Shown: piece by piece, positions 28,647 through 38,009 of the stretch
Layout: each line of letters starts with the position of its first letter
Position numbering within the stretch: the first letter of the stretch is position 1
Origin: Cyanophora paradoxa
Taxonomy: Eukaryota; Glaucocystophyceae; Cyanophorales; Cyanophoraceae
Assembly (NCBI GenBank): GCA_004431415.1
Contig: QPMI01000424.1
Location: forward strand, 1 to 64,000
Direction of reading: 5' to 3'
DNA length: 64,000 nt
The notes under the pieces: generated by a model
Database searches by the model: none
Told to the model about the DNA's origin: nothing
What the model saw: the letters and a program-made list of their open reading frames with translations, nothing else
Translations under genes and position numbers: made by a program

Positions 28647-29513
28647 TTATCTTCTCTTACATTTGATTAACATTTTCTTTTTCTTAGGCGAAATTTGGGA
28701 AAGTTTGGGGATACCTTCAAGCTCACGTTCAAATTTGGATAAAGTTTTACAGACAGTTGTCGAATCTTTGACAGGCGGCGGTTTTGTAGCTTGCTCCTCT
28801 TGCTGTTTGCGCTTCTTTTCTTCAAAAGCCGCCCGCTTGTGGAATTTAGTAAACGGATGGTCATCGATCATATCGGCTTTTTCTACCCACCATCGCACAG
28901 AATACCCGGTATTATCGTGAATGATCGCTTGGTAGCTATGACAGAATTCTTGGAACATGCGCTTGAAACTCTCTTTATCCATGTTCCCGAATTCCTCGTG
29001 ATATGCTTCAAACTCTCGCATGTTTGACCAGCTTAGGAATATGATATACTCCGCATTGCTGCGAATGATCGTTGAAAGCTTTGTTAGTTTCTGCGATATT
29101 AAAGCCACGGAACAAAACGTATGACGACCTTGCGCCATCAATTTATTTAGCAAATGATCGCGCGAAAGATCGATAGTTCCGGACTCCAAACAATCGTCGA
29201 GCACAATGAGAATATTCTTTGGTTTCTTACCCGCGATGATGGCTTTTTTGCGGGCTTCTATGATCGACTCTACATATTCCGGTTTCCAGGTATCATGCAC
29301 TTCGTCTGTTATTTGTCCCCAGAAACCGTTGAAACTCGTAGGACAGAAAACCAGAACATACGAGATCTGATCTTCGAGTTCTTTGATCAGCCACTTTAAA
29401 AATACCGACTTTCCACAATTGGTTTTCGCCAATAAGAGAAATCGTGCGGGAAGTTTCACCCTCTGTTTCGGGTTCCATTCTTCGAGATCCATGGGCGTCG
29501 TCCCTTTTTGCAT
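28647..29513 (-). CDS. FtsK/HerA-type (A32-like) genome-packaging ATPase
   Basis: A 288-residue ATPase that would pump element DNA into capsids. Walker A is AKTNCGKS (29-36) after hydrophobic LLL. Walker B is ILIVLDD (101-107). A following QGRHTFCSVALISQ segment fits the sensor region of A32-like packaging ATPases. The C-terminal 60 residues are basic. I chose ATG 29511-29513 because the upstream in-frame codons have no ATG, and a TATAGTGAAAG box lies just upstream on the minus strand. It lies between the major capsid gene and a small structural-looking gene, as in many Polinton/PLV virion modules. Confidence 0.88.
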   Translation of the reverse strand: MQKGTTPMDLEEWNPKQRVKLPARFLLLAKTNCGKSVFLKWLIKELEDQISYVLVFCPTSFNGFWGQITDEVHDTWKPEYVESIIEARKKAIIAGKKPKNILIVLDDCLESGTIDLSRDHLLNKLMAQGRHTFCSVALISQKLTKLSTIIRSNAEYIIFLSWSNMREFEAYHEEFGNMDKESFKRMFQEFCHSYQAIIHDNTGYSVRWWVEKADMIDDHPFTKFHKRAAFEEKKRKQQEEQATKPPPVKDSTTVCKTLSKFERELEGIPKLSQISPKKKKMLIKCKRR

Positions 29514-29571
29514 TCTTTCACTATAAAAACAATAGAAAAATAAGACTGAATGTGGTAATCGCACGAATTCC

Positions 29572-30885
29572 TTAGCTACTTACTCTTCGGATACCGTCGG
29601 CACCAATTATCATTATGTTATGAGCGAGGGCAATGCACTGAATTTGCATCTTCTGATAAGCGGCACCCGCATACCACTCCTCATTACCGACTCCACCGGC
29701 TGTGACACCATTGAATTCGAAGACCAGATCGAACGCCGATGTGCCTGTGGCATCGATGTAGCCCGTGTTCTCTTGGTTGAGAAGCGACGCCTTTCCGTTT
29801 CCAGCACCGAAGTAAATGCCAGAGAGAGCCGGGTAGCTTGTGCTCTCGGTGAAAATCGCCGAATTATATTTATCTTGAAGTTCGGTCGCGGCAATCATGA
29901 GAGGAAGCGAAGTATTCGAGTAGAGGCGGTTATTGTTGAGTTCCACATAGAAGCTTACAGCGTTGGTTCGGAGTGCACGAGGAGCCAGAACCGAGAGAGT
30001 TCCGTTGTTCACCTTGGTCTTCGCGTTTTGGCGCACAGAGAATACGAGAGTGTGGATGAGACCCGCACCTGTGAGTTGCGAGAGATTGACTCGCGAACCG
30101 GAGGCGGTCGGCTGGAAATCTGTGTGGAGGAAACCGATTTCGTTGTAGGGGATCGCGATACCAGTCGATTTAACACGGGCAATGGTCTCAGATACAACCG
30201 CCTCATCGGCATTTACGACCTTGCAGATAATGCGGGGTTTCAGCACTTGAAGGGAAGCGCCATTGTTGGTAACCGCAATATTGGCAACATTGTTAGTATC
30301 CTCAATGATACCATCACCAATCGCCTTGAATTCGATTTCGACCACGATCTCAGAGTTCAGAGCGCAAAGTGGGAACATCGCCTTCTCGAAAGGAGAGGGT
30401 AAATCGATTTCGTAGGTTCCACCGACAGTGTTACCAGCGGTTCCGACAAGACCACCCACATAGCGAAGTTTCTTATCGAGTTCGCCCTGTTCGGTCATCA
30501 GTAGAAAATACTGGGTGACGAAATCCTCTGGGACAACGTAGCGGAATGAAGCGTGAGAGATTTCGATGCGCTTAATTAGCGATCCAATAACGCGAAGGTA
30601 GCCAGTAGTTCCAGCGACACCATTCGTGAGATCAGTGAGGGTGATCGGGTTAAGATCGAGTTGCAGCGCGAGACCATTCAGGAAATGGTAGCGGGGGATT
30701 TTGAAGACAACTCGGTTGCCGAGAGCGCTGGGTGGCTCAGTGTCGGGGGCGACCAGAACTCGAAGTGGCTTAGTGCCAGAGGACGTTCCAATGACCAGCG
30801 ACTTGTTTAGGAAATAATCCTTGTAGTCATCGGTGGTGAGCATAGATTTCAGCGTTGGGCGCTGGAATTGGCTGTTAGTCTCCAT
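29572..30885 (-). CDS. Major capsid protein (double jelly-roll type)
   Basis: A 437-residue beta-rich protein. Length, its place between packaging ATPase and penton-like protein, and the C-terminal pattern IQCIALAHNIMIIGADGIRR fit the double jelly-roll capsid proteins of Polintons, PLVs and virophages. The ATG at 30883-30885 is supported by the Element 2 copy, which starts at the same METNSQ. The leader contains AAATTATTTTCTGATCC, similar to the first part of the replication promoter box. The copy in Element 2 (from 62801) is about 97% identical but frameshifted. The assignment is by context and pattern, since capsid proteins are too diverged for a clear motif. Confidence 0.82.
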   Translation of the reverse strand: METNSQFQRPTLKSMLTTDDYKDYFLNKSLVIGTSSGTKPLRVLVAPDTEPPSALGNRVVFKIPRYHFLNGLALQLDLNPITLTDLTNGVAGTTGYLRVIGSLIKRIEISHASFRYVVPEDFVTQYFLLMTEQGELDKKLRYVGGLVGTAGNTVGGTYEIDLPSPFEKAMFPLCALNSEIVVEIEFKAIGDGIIEDTNNVANIAVTNNGASLQVLKPRIICKVVNADEAVVSETIARVKSTGIAIPYNEIGFLHTDFQPTASGSRVNLSQLTGAGLIHTLVFSVRQNAKTKVNNGTLSVLAPRALRTNAVSFYVELNNNRLYSNTSLPLMIAATELQDKYNSAIFTESTSYPALSGIYFGAGNGKASLLNQENTGYIDATGTSAFDLVFEFNGVTAGGVGNEEWYAGAAYQKMQIQCIALAHNIMIIGADGIRRVSS

Positions 30886-30932
30886 GAGCGTTTCTTCTCT
30901 TATCTTTGGGATCAGAAAATAATTTACAGGGC

Positions 30933-31859
30933 TCAATAGAAATTCATTTCGGGCGGTGCGTCGTAGGTTTCGATTTCAAAAGTGAAATAATGCGCCCAAA
31001 CCCCGAAATCTAAGAGAGCGCCATCATGGTCGATGAGTTTAATCGTGAGGCGGTCGAAAGATTTTAATTCGCGGAATTCACGAATGAGAGGCACAGTAGT
31101 GGACGTGTCGAAGTGGTAGATATCACCATGTTCGAGTTCCTGTGGGATTGGAATGCGCATGAAATAACCGTCGACGTGCTTGTTGACTGAGCGAATAAAC
31201 GGCGCGAATTCGTCAATATATAGCCAGATCATCGAAGCCGGGGTCTCATCTCCACGAGTATAGCCACGAATGCGTCGATTGAGCGTCACAGTTCCCGTCC
31301 CAGGATTGAACACAAGGAATGTATCGTTTGCAAGAGGTGTAAATGTCTCGTAAACATATAGTTGAATATCTTTGAAACCGAATATTGCGAGTTTCTTAGC
31401 GATTGCTTTGCGGTTACTGGATTTTCTGAGTGTTTCAGGGGAAGCTTTGGAGAACTTGAACCAAAAGTTACTATCACTGAAAAACTCATAGATCTTTGAA
31501 GTAGTATTATAGCGGCATTTAATATATTTTCCACCGAAATCTGAAAGGCGAGCTGCTTCGAGTCTTTCTGTGACTTTTGCGGCAAGGTCGTCTTTGGTGT
31601 AAAATCCTTTGGGGATTGTGATGGTCACGAATCCGGAATCCGAAGCTGTGACCGAGAAATAGAGTTCCATGCGCTCGATGGTTGCACCAGTGGCGTCGAT
31701 ATCGTTCGTCACAGTTGAAAGAACATTCGGAACCGTTGCCTGCACCAGGCGCACCGATTTTACGTTGTCATAGCGACGGGGTAATGTCACTACATACTTG
31801 TTTGGCTGTGTGAACTCCTCGTCGCGATCATCGCTCGAAAAGCTCAGGTATTCTTTCAT
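30933..31859 (-). CDS. Minor capsid (penton-type) protein 1
   Basis: A 308-residue protein directly upstream of the major capsid gene on the same strand. It starts MKEYLSFSSDDRD and ends in a beta-rich region with FDRLTIKLIDHDG and FTFEIETYD, a pattern shared with the divergent neighbour at 31876 and typical of single jelly-roll penton proteins of Polinton-like viruses. The start is set by the identical-length Element 2 copy (61827-62753). Only 16 nt separate its ATG from that of the neighbouring minor capsid gene. It presumably forms capsid vertices. Confidence 0.78.
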   Translation of the reverse strand: MKEYLSFSSDDRDEEFTQPNKYVVTLPRRYDNVKSVRLVQATVPNVLSTVTNDIDATGATIERMELYFSVTASDSGFVTITIPKGFYTKDDLAAKVTERLEAARLSDFGGKYIKCRYNTTSKIYEFFSDSNFWFKFSKASPETLRKSSNRKAIAKKLAIFGFKDIQLYVYETFTPLANDTFLVFNPGTGTVTLNRRIRGYTRGDETPASMIWLYIDEFAPFIRSVNKHVDGYFMRIPIPQELEHGDIYHFDTSTTVPLIREFRELKSFDRLTIKLIDHDGALLDFGVWAHYFTFEIETYDAPPEMNFY

Positions 31860-31875
31860 CTTACTATAATAGATT
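31860..31875. promoter_or_regulatory. 16-bp bidirectional promoter between minor capsid genes
   Basis: TTACTATAATAGATT is close to palindromic and gives a TATAATA/TATTATA-like box towards both start codons. The same spacing and sequence are kept in Element 2 (61811-61826). Confidence 0.6.
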
Positions 31876-32721
31876 ATGAAAAGAATAACAATAAATTGCG
31901 ACAGTAGAGACCTTGAAAATGGCGTGCTGCACTTGAAAACGCGCCTTAATAATGTACGACGATTTCGTGTGCTATCCGCTGAGATTCCCAATAGCTCTTA
32001 TGTTGTTCCGCCCGATCAGACAATTACTATAACGCTTCTGAACGAAGAGCCCACGGTAATCCCCGCATCCAAAATGATAGCACCGATTCCCAGCGTAAAC
32101 GATTATTATTACGTTGATGCTGATAACGAACGATATCCGAAAGAGAGAGCTTTAAACAGTGATGCTTTACTCGGATTTGCGGGCGGTTCTTTTAATCCAC
32201 TCGGTGTCTTCCCGGTTTCCTATTCTCTCGCTCTGTCCACAAACCGTTTCGTGTTCTCGTCTCCAAACAGCCCGTTTACATTAGAGTCCTCAGACCAGGA
32301 GCTCTGTGATTGTCTCGGCATAGAACCCGGAGTGGTTTACGCCAGCACACCAGAACCAGTGACGGTTCCACTCAGAGATTACCCCAGTCGCTATGCATTT
32401 ACGTGCCCGAAAATGGTCGACTTTAATGCGATTCCATATATTTACCTTGATATCGAAGAGCTCCGCCCGTTTACCAAATTCGCAGCGGTTACAGGTAGAC
32501 TGAACAATGTCGACGACTCCTATCTATTGCGAATTCAGATGAACTCGGACTTTGGTAGATATTCCTTTTACCACGAACCGAGCGCAAGCATCCCTTTCGT
32601 AAATGTCACATCGCAACTCGATTTAGATCGTCTCACAATTTCGCTTCGAAAATGGCGGGGCTCTGTTGCGGATATAAACGGTCTCTCATTCTCGTTCCAG
32701 CTCGAAGTGATCACGGATTAA
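31876..32721 (+). CDS. Minor capsid (penton-type) protein 2
   Basis: A 281-residue protein transcribed away from minor capsid 1. The C-terminal LDLDRLTISLRKW...GLSFSFQLEV parallels FDRLTIKL...HYFTFEIE of minor capsid 1, so the two appear to be ancient paralogues. The N-terminus MKRITINCDSRD likewise parallels MKEYLSFSSDDRD. A probable second vertex or minor capsid component. The Element 2 copy is intact (60965-61810). It ends 6 nt before the convergent patatin gene's stop codon. Confidence 0.72.
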   Translation: MKRITINCDSRDLENGVLHLKTRLNNVRRFRVLSAEIPNSSYVVPPDQTITITLLNEEPTVIPASKMIAPIPSVNDYYYVDADNERYPKERALNSDALLGFAGGSFNPLGVFPVSYSLALSTNRFVFSSPNSPFTLESSDQELCDCLGIEPGVVYASTPEPVTVPLRDYPSRYAFTCPKMVDFNAIPYIYLDIEELRPFTKFAAVTGRLNNVDDSYLLRIQMNSDFGRYSFYHEPSASIPFVNVTSQLDLDRLTISLRKWRGSVADINGLSFSFQLEVITD

Positions 32722-32727
32722 GCGCTG

Positions 32728-34221
32728 TCACACGTAGTAGCCCTCGAAATCAATTCGGCATGCCGAAGCTACGTTCGTCGAGAGCACCCAGATTACGAGG
32801 GTTCTCACAGATCTCGGGTTCGCTAAGAAATGTTCGTCGGGCTCCGCACTTCCGGCTATTTGATTTGCATTGGTAAACACTCTCGTCGCGCCGGCTTCTG
32901 TGTATGTAACAAGCGCAGAAACTCCGGGAGTGAGCTGGTAATCGATCTCAAACGTTTTAATATAGTTGCCATTCGCAGCCGGCTTCATTTTTATTGAGGA
33001 AAGCATGAACAGACGCGGAAAATCAATGCGTAAATAATTGCCTCCCGACCTACTACCTTGCGGCGGGTTTGTAAATCCCACCCACCCCGTAGCATTTGAC
33101 CAGCGGGCATTGGAGGCTGTGCCGAATTCCGCAATAAAGGCGCTATTATCGAGCGGCACCCAGTTAGACTCCGGGGGTGCACTTGTATCTGTGCACCCGG
33201 ACAGATTAATTATGGGAACATCGCCCTCTGAGATATTCATGGTCAGCACTGAATACATCGCATTAAAATACGTTTGCTGTGCGGAAACAAAGGTGAGGGC
33301 TTCCGTTTCCAAATATTGCAGGTGACTGGTCGTGATCGTATCGAGAGTCATTTTATCTTTCGGTAAAGGCACACTCAGCTTATAGTAGCGATCGTAGTTC
33401 TGATCATCATTTCTGGGTAAAAGTTCCAGTAGCTTTACGTGAGCGTTTAGATCGCTCGACTCTAAGAACATGCTGAGAATTGGCGATCCTGTGGCGCTTA
33501 GCATCCATTGCACGATCCCCCAATTTTTCATGGTGTCATACGAATATCCAGCTGTCGCTTTATCTAAGTCTTGGACGTGACCCGCCGTAATCGAAACCAC
33601 GATAAGCTCCTCCTCGCAAGAGTTTCCGAATAAAGTGCGGGCGAATGTGTAGCCACAAACCCCGGGCGAATTATTTCCGCTCATGCAACCATCGATTAAA
33701 CAGTATGTTCTCCCGGCGACTGTGACTTGTTTCGGCTCGAAATAGGTGGGAGCAGCCGAGGTAGCCCTTGCAGCATCTCGCACAAGCATCCCATTAATAT
33801 CTTCGTCGTTGCTGGAAATAAAAACGGGGGACATTAAGACCGTGTCAAACGCAGTCACGATGGTGGGTTTATAGAGATCCGCCATGGTCGCTGAGCCGCA
33901 GAGTTCCAGAGCCACAGCTTCTAAGTTAGTTGCTTCGTACTTTGGGCGCTGTACAATCGATGTAAGCACTCGTGGATTCGCGAAAATCAGCGGTAGCTTT
34001 GCTTTGTAGAGCGCCAGAATATCAGTGGCAGTATATTTAGGGGCGCCATCGGTTCCCTTGATATTCAATAGGAGCGCGATTAATCCACCTGTGGATGTTC
34101 CCGCAAAGCAGTCGAATAGCTGTTGGATTCGTTTACCTGTTTGTGCTTCAATCTGTGCCAGTATAGCAGCCTCGATTATTCCGCGCGACCCCCCTCCACT
34201 CAGACATAAAACGGTCTTCAT
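32728..34221 (-). CDS. Patatin-like phospholipase with C-terminal beta domain
   Basis: A 497-residue protein. Patatin hallmarks are present: oxyanion-hole loop GGGSRG (9-14), nucleophile elbow GTSTG with Ser43, and catalytic Asp177 in IDGC, where Gly-Gly is more usual after Asp. These form a Ser-Asp dyad that hydrolyses phospholipids. From about residue 350 onwards is a separate module (WVGFTNPPQGSRSGGNYLRI ... IDFEGYYV) resembling a discoidin/galactose-binding beta-sandwich, perhaps for surface binding. Similar phospholipases help some viruses cross membranes, so an entry or egress role is inferred. It starts divergently from the giant fibre gene, 43 nt away. Confidence 0.85.
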   Translation of the reverse strand: MKTVLCLSGGGSRGIIEAAILAQIEAQTGKRIQQLFDCFAGTSTGGLIALLLNIKGTDGAPKYTATDILALYKAKLPLIFANPRVLTSIVQRPKYEATNLEAVALELCGSATMADLYKPTIVTAFDTVLMSPVFISSNDEDINGMLVRDAARATSAAPTYFEPKQVTVAGRTYCLIDGCMSGNNSPGVCGYTFARTLFGNSCEEELIVVSITAGHVQDLDKATAGYSYDTMKNWGIVQWMLSATGSPILSMFLESSDLNAHVKLLELLPRNDDQNYDRYYKLSVPLPKDKMTLDTITTSHLQYLETEALTFVSAQQTYFNAMYSVLTMNISEGDVPIINLSGCTDTSAPPESNWVPLDNSAFIAEFGTASNARWSNATGWVGFTNPPQGSRSGGNYLRIDFPRLFMLSSIKMKPAANGNYIKTFEIDYQLTPGVSALVTYTEAGATRVFTNANQIAGSAEPDEHFLANPRSVRTLVIWVLSTNVASACRIDFEGYYV

Positions 34222-34264
34222 TATCTTATATACTTCTTATATATCTTCTTTGTTTATAAAGAGG
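34222..34264. promoter_or_regulatory. AT-rich divergent promoter, patatin / giant fibre
   Basis: Forty-three bases rich in TATAT (CTTATATACTTCTTATATA) between the two start codons. The arrangement is conserved in Element 2 (59393-59435). Confidence 0.5.
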
Positions 34265-37200
34265 ATGTCGTTCCTGAATCCGAGACCCGATGCACGAGTA
34301 ATTAATTCGACCACGCAGATAGAGGACACTGACCAGGTAAACACCGAAATTCGTGGGTCTATCAGAATAAATTACAATGCAGACCGCGAAGATCCAGTCA
34401 GTGGAACACCGAGCAGACCCGCAGCTTTGCAGTTAATGAACGTCGAGAAGGGGGATCATAAACTTGGAATCGACTTTTTACTTGATGATAACGAGCGAAA
34501 CAGAGTTGCCAGCATCCAGGCGACTCGGCAGTTACCGAAAACGGTGCGCTATAATCGCAGGAACATTCCCAAAGCATTCGACAAGGGTCGCTTAAACTTC
34601 TTTATCCAAGATGAAAGCGGTTTCCAAAATGCAGCTATGAGAATCGTGGATAATAGCACGCTTATAGCCGGGGTTTCAAACAGACAGACAAAGGTAGAAA
34701 TTGTTCACGGTTTATCTACAAGTAATTTGACAGCAAGTAACATTACCACGAATACCCTAAACGTAAACTCGCTTAACTCTGAGTCGTTTTTCGCCACTAA
34801 TGTCGCTACATGCAATCTAACCCTTGATTCATTTATAATTCAGAAGAGCAACACTGTTCCCCAAATCACAGAGGGCGTTTTTACAGTAGATCCCGCGAAA
34901 CCAGTGTTAGAGATCCTCGAAAACGGGAGCGTTGTAAATATAATTGGTGCCAATGCCCCGAATGTGCGATCCATAGCTCTTGATAAAACGACTATCTCGT
35001 TTGCTGAGGAAGTTCCGACATTTACCACAGAGAAACAAGCACTGAGAACCGATCACGTTCACATTACCAGACAAAATGTAAACGATCTTTTGGGCAAGGA
35101 CATTGTAAAGGCGTTTTTGGAGTTCGAGAGGAACAAGAACACCAAAGATTCCAGCCAGGATGGAACCCTCACGACTCACACAACCGAAATAGCCGCAATA
35201 CAATCGGAGATTAATGCACTGTTTGCAGCAGATGGAGCGCTTGCAATTACCTTAGCCCATATTCTATCGAAAAGGAACATTTACCCCGCGACTGATAACA
35301 CATACCGAGTTGGTCTCTCGAATCTGAGATGGTCAGAGGTGCATGGAGTTTCCATGTTTGCCTCCAATTTAATCCTTCCATTAAATCACTCACTCCGACC
35401 TAATCAGATTCTTACCAATGATAATGCACTGATCAGCTACACCGACTATAATAGTAATCTTTCCCGCTCGGTTTCGCAAACTGAGACCTACACTGTCGAG
35501 GGATACCCTCAGCAGCTCGCAAATGGGGTCTATGTCGCTTATGTAGGCAAACCTACATATACATTCACTTGGGATCAGTTGGGTGTCACAGGTTTCGAGA
35601 CGAATATACCCACTGTTTCATTGGTGGATCACACTACTTATTATAATCCTATCTATAACAATAATGAATCTAATAAAGCATTTATCCAAAATGTCACCTC
35701 CACAGGGTTTCAGGTTTCGTTTGTCATTAACGAGACATACAATTTACTTATCATCCGAAACAACTCATTTAGTTCCGAAGCTACTATTAGTTTCACTCTC
35801 ACCATCAATTACATTAGCCCTGTATTCGATAGCAAACCCAGAGTAAAGGTTTACCGAGATTTACAAGGTAGCAATATCGTTCCTTTCTCACAGAATTTCG
35901 ATCTTGGGGCGAATTCTTTGAGGTGGAACACAGTTTACTCAATGAATGCAAACACCTGTAATATTGTGGTCGCAGGTTCATCGGCTACTATTGGAGATCT
36001 GACCGCCCCTTTCAAAAGGAGTATCTTAAAGAGCTGTATATTACAAAGTCTGATTTACCAGATGCTATTTCGTTGGTGCTCTCCCCGACTCCCAGCATCT
36101 CATACCACAATGTGAAAGACACCAGTAATGTAGTGCAGAGGGGAAGCAAAGTATTCCAGGCATCCGAGATATCAGCAACAACATATAGATACCTTGCAGC
36201 GGTTCCAGCGAATTTTAATTTCACATTTGAGACACCATTTGTTTCCCCTCCTACTATTGAAATTACCGACACGAATTTGTATGTGGTAAATGATGGGTCA
36301 GCTACATCACTTCAAAATGCACCAGCCGGCTACTCTCCATTTGTCGCAACAAATATAACAACAACCGGCTTTACACTTGTCGGAAATGCAACAGTGACCT
36401 ATGCTCTGTCAGGATATCCTGTTGGGTTGTATTTTTCGAAATTTAATCTCTCTGTTATCCCAGCAGTGTCTCTTGCTCCTCCCTTTACTATCAGTTGGAA
36501 GGCAACAGGAACTATTCCACGATTTGACCCCGAAGATCGATTAAAAATAAGGTATCCTCTCGATGTTACCGACATTCATACTACGAGAATAAATGGGCAG
36601 AATTTCGTATTTAATGGAACCAATGCGACTCTGATCGATAATCGAGTTACAAATAATTACTTTTTCGATTCTCGATATATTAATACTTGCAATATTGTCA
36701 TACAAAACACGTTTGAAAATCGCAGTAAGACCTTAACAGTCACCTTGCCCACTCACTCGAATGTCTCAGATGGATTTCACTATTATCTTTTCAATCGTAA
36801 TTACACCTCATATATTCCATATCCTTCTGAGACTGTCAACATGAGCTATCCCAGAGTCACCCTAACATCGACCAATGCTGACTTCTTTGGATCCACGGAC
36901 TTTATGACCTTCTTTGCTTTCACATCGTCCACAGATGGTCTCTTAGTTTATTACACTTTCAGGTATGATGCTGTTTGGACTCAGCTTGACAGCCACCCAA
37001 ATACAGATGTAATTGAAGTGGGCGATAAGAAATATATTAAAACCGCTTCCCCATGGGTGTGCACTGTCCGGCTCGATGATAGATACACTCCCAACCTAAA
37101 TAACATTGGAATGCACTCGACTTGCAATATTTATGTGCAAGGTGCAATTTCGGCTACCAAATATTTCGAGGGTGGGAACTGTGATGCAGCCCATAGGTTG

Positions 37201-37971
37201 CTATCGAGAAATGGACTCTTTGAGTCATTTAGTGGGACAGCTCTACCCCCTTTCATCAGGGACACAGTCTATGATACTACATGCAATATTTGGGTGTGCC
37301 GATCTGTGAGCAACCCGCCTGTAACACAGGAATTATACAAGTATCTCGCAGATAAATATGGTGCAATCGCAGGCTCATCAACAGGAAATCCAGCGACGGC
37401 TCCCATCGTGTTTGCAAATGCATACACAGCGCCAACGTCGTTAGCAGGGTCGACAGAGCCGCCACCAAACGATCCCAATCCGAACCAGCCTAACCCAGAT
37501 CCCGATTCAAAAGATCCCCCTACAACTGATCCAGATCCGAACACGACACCTAATAATCCCTCAAATCCTACAAATCCAGTCGGATCGCCAGGAATGGATC
37601 CCGGGACGTTAGTGCTTCTCATTCTCTTGCCAATTCTCGGTGCCCTTGGACTTGTGCTTGCATACAAATTCCGAGCTTTATGTTGTGCTTGCATAGACAG
37701 AACCATTGCAGGAGCAGGTAATAAATACTCAACGCCTGAACTGAATGTGACCCAAACAGCCGAAGGAGATGTGGGGTTAGAGGTGAGGTCAGCCGAGGGG
37801 CATGGTCTTAGTGTAGTGAGAACTGATCAACCACCAGCAAGTAGGGCAGCACCCAAAAAATCGCGAGCAGAACGAATGGCTGAATCAATAATAAAAGATA
37901 ATGCAGACTTTATGGCGGAAATGGCACAGCGAGAAGGGAGAATATATGAACATGTTCCAAATGTTATGTAG
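34265..37971 (+). pseudogene. Giant fibre-like protein with C-terminal membrane anchor (frameshifted)
   Basis: Homologue of the intact 1239-residue protein of Element 2. Reading from ATG 34265 breaks at 36014-36017, where four A replace the five found in Element 2. The first frame stops at 36115 and the rest continues in the +1 frame to 37971. The protein has repeated TSNITTNTLNVNSLNS-like beta-helix or fibre segments, a coiled section around the LTTHTTEIAAIQSE motif, repeated CNI(V/Y) strands, a Pro/Asn/Asp-rich linker, one transmembrane segment (LVLLILLPILGALGLVLAY) and a roughly 100-residue polar tail. It may be a real break, a sequencing homopolymer error, or (less likely) programmed frameshifting. 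A receptor-binding or surface role is inferred. Confidence 0.75.
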
Positions 37972-38009
37972 CGATCCTAATTTTTGTAGTATGCCTTAAT
38001 AGAGAAATA

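Noticed and set aside
34025-34264. Upstream extension of the giant fibre frame
   Set aside because: It overlaps the patatin gene on the opposite strand. The ATG at 34265 lies just after the AT-rich promoter, and the same layout holds in Element 2.
36000-36030. Programmed ribosomal frameshift in the Element 1 fibre gene
   Set aside because: Element 2 has an uninterrupted frame at the same place with one more A, so a simple deletion or sequencing error is more likely. No slippery heptamer with a clear downstream structure was seen.
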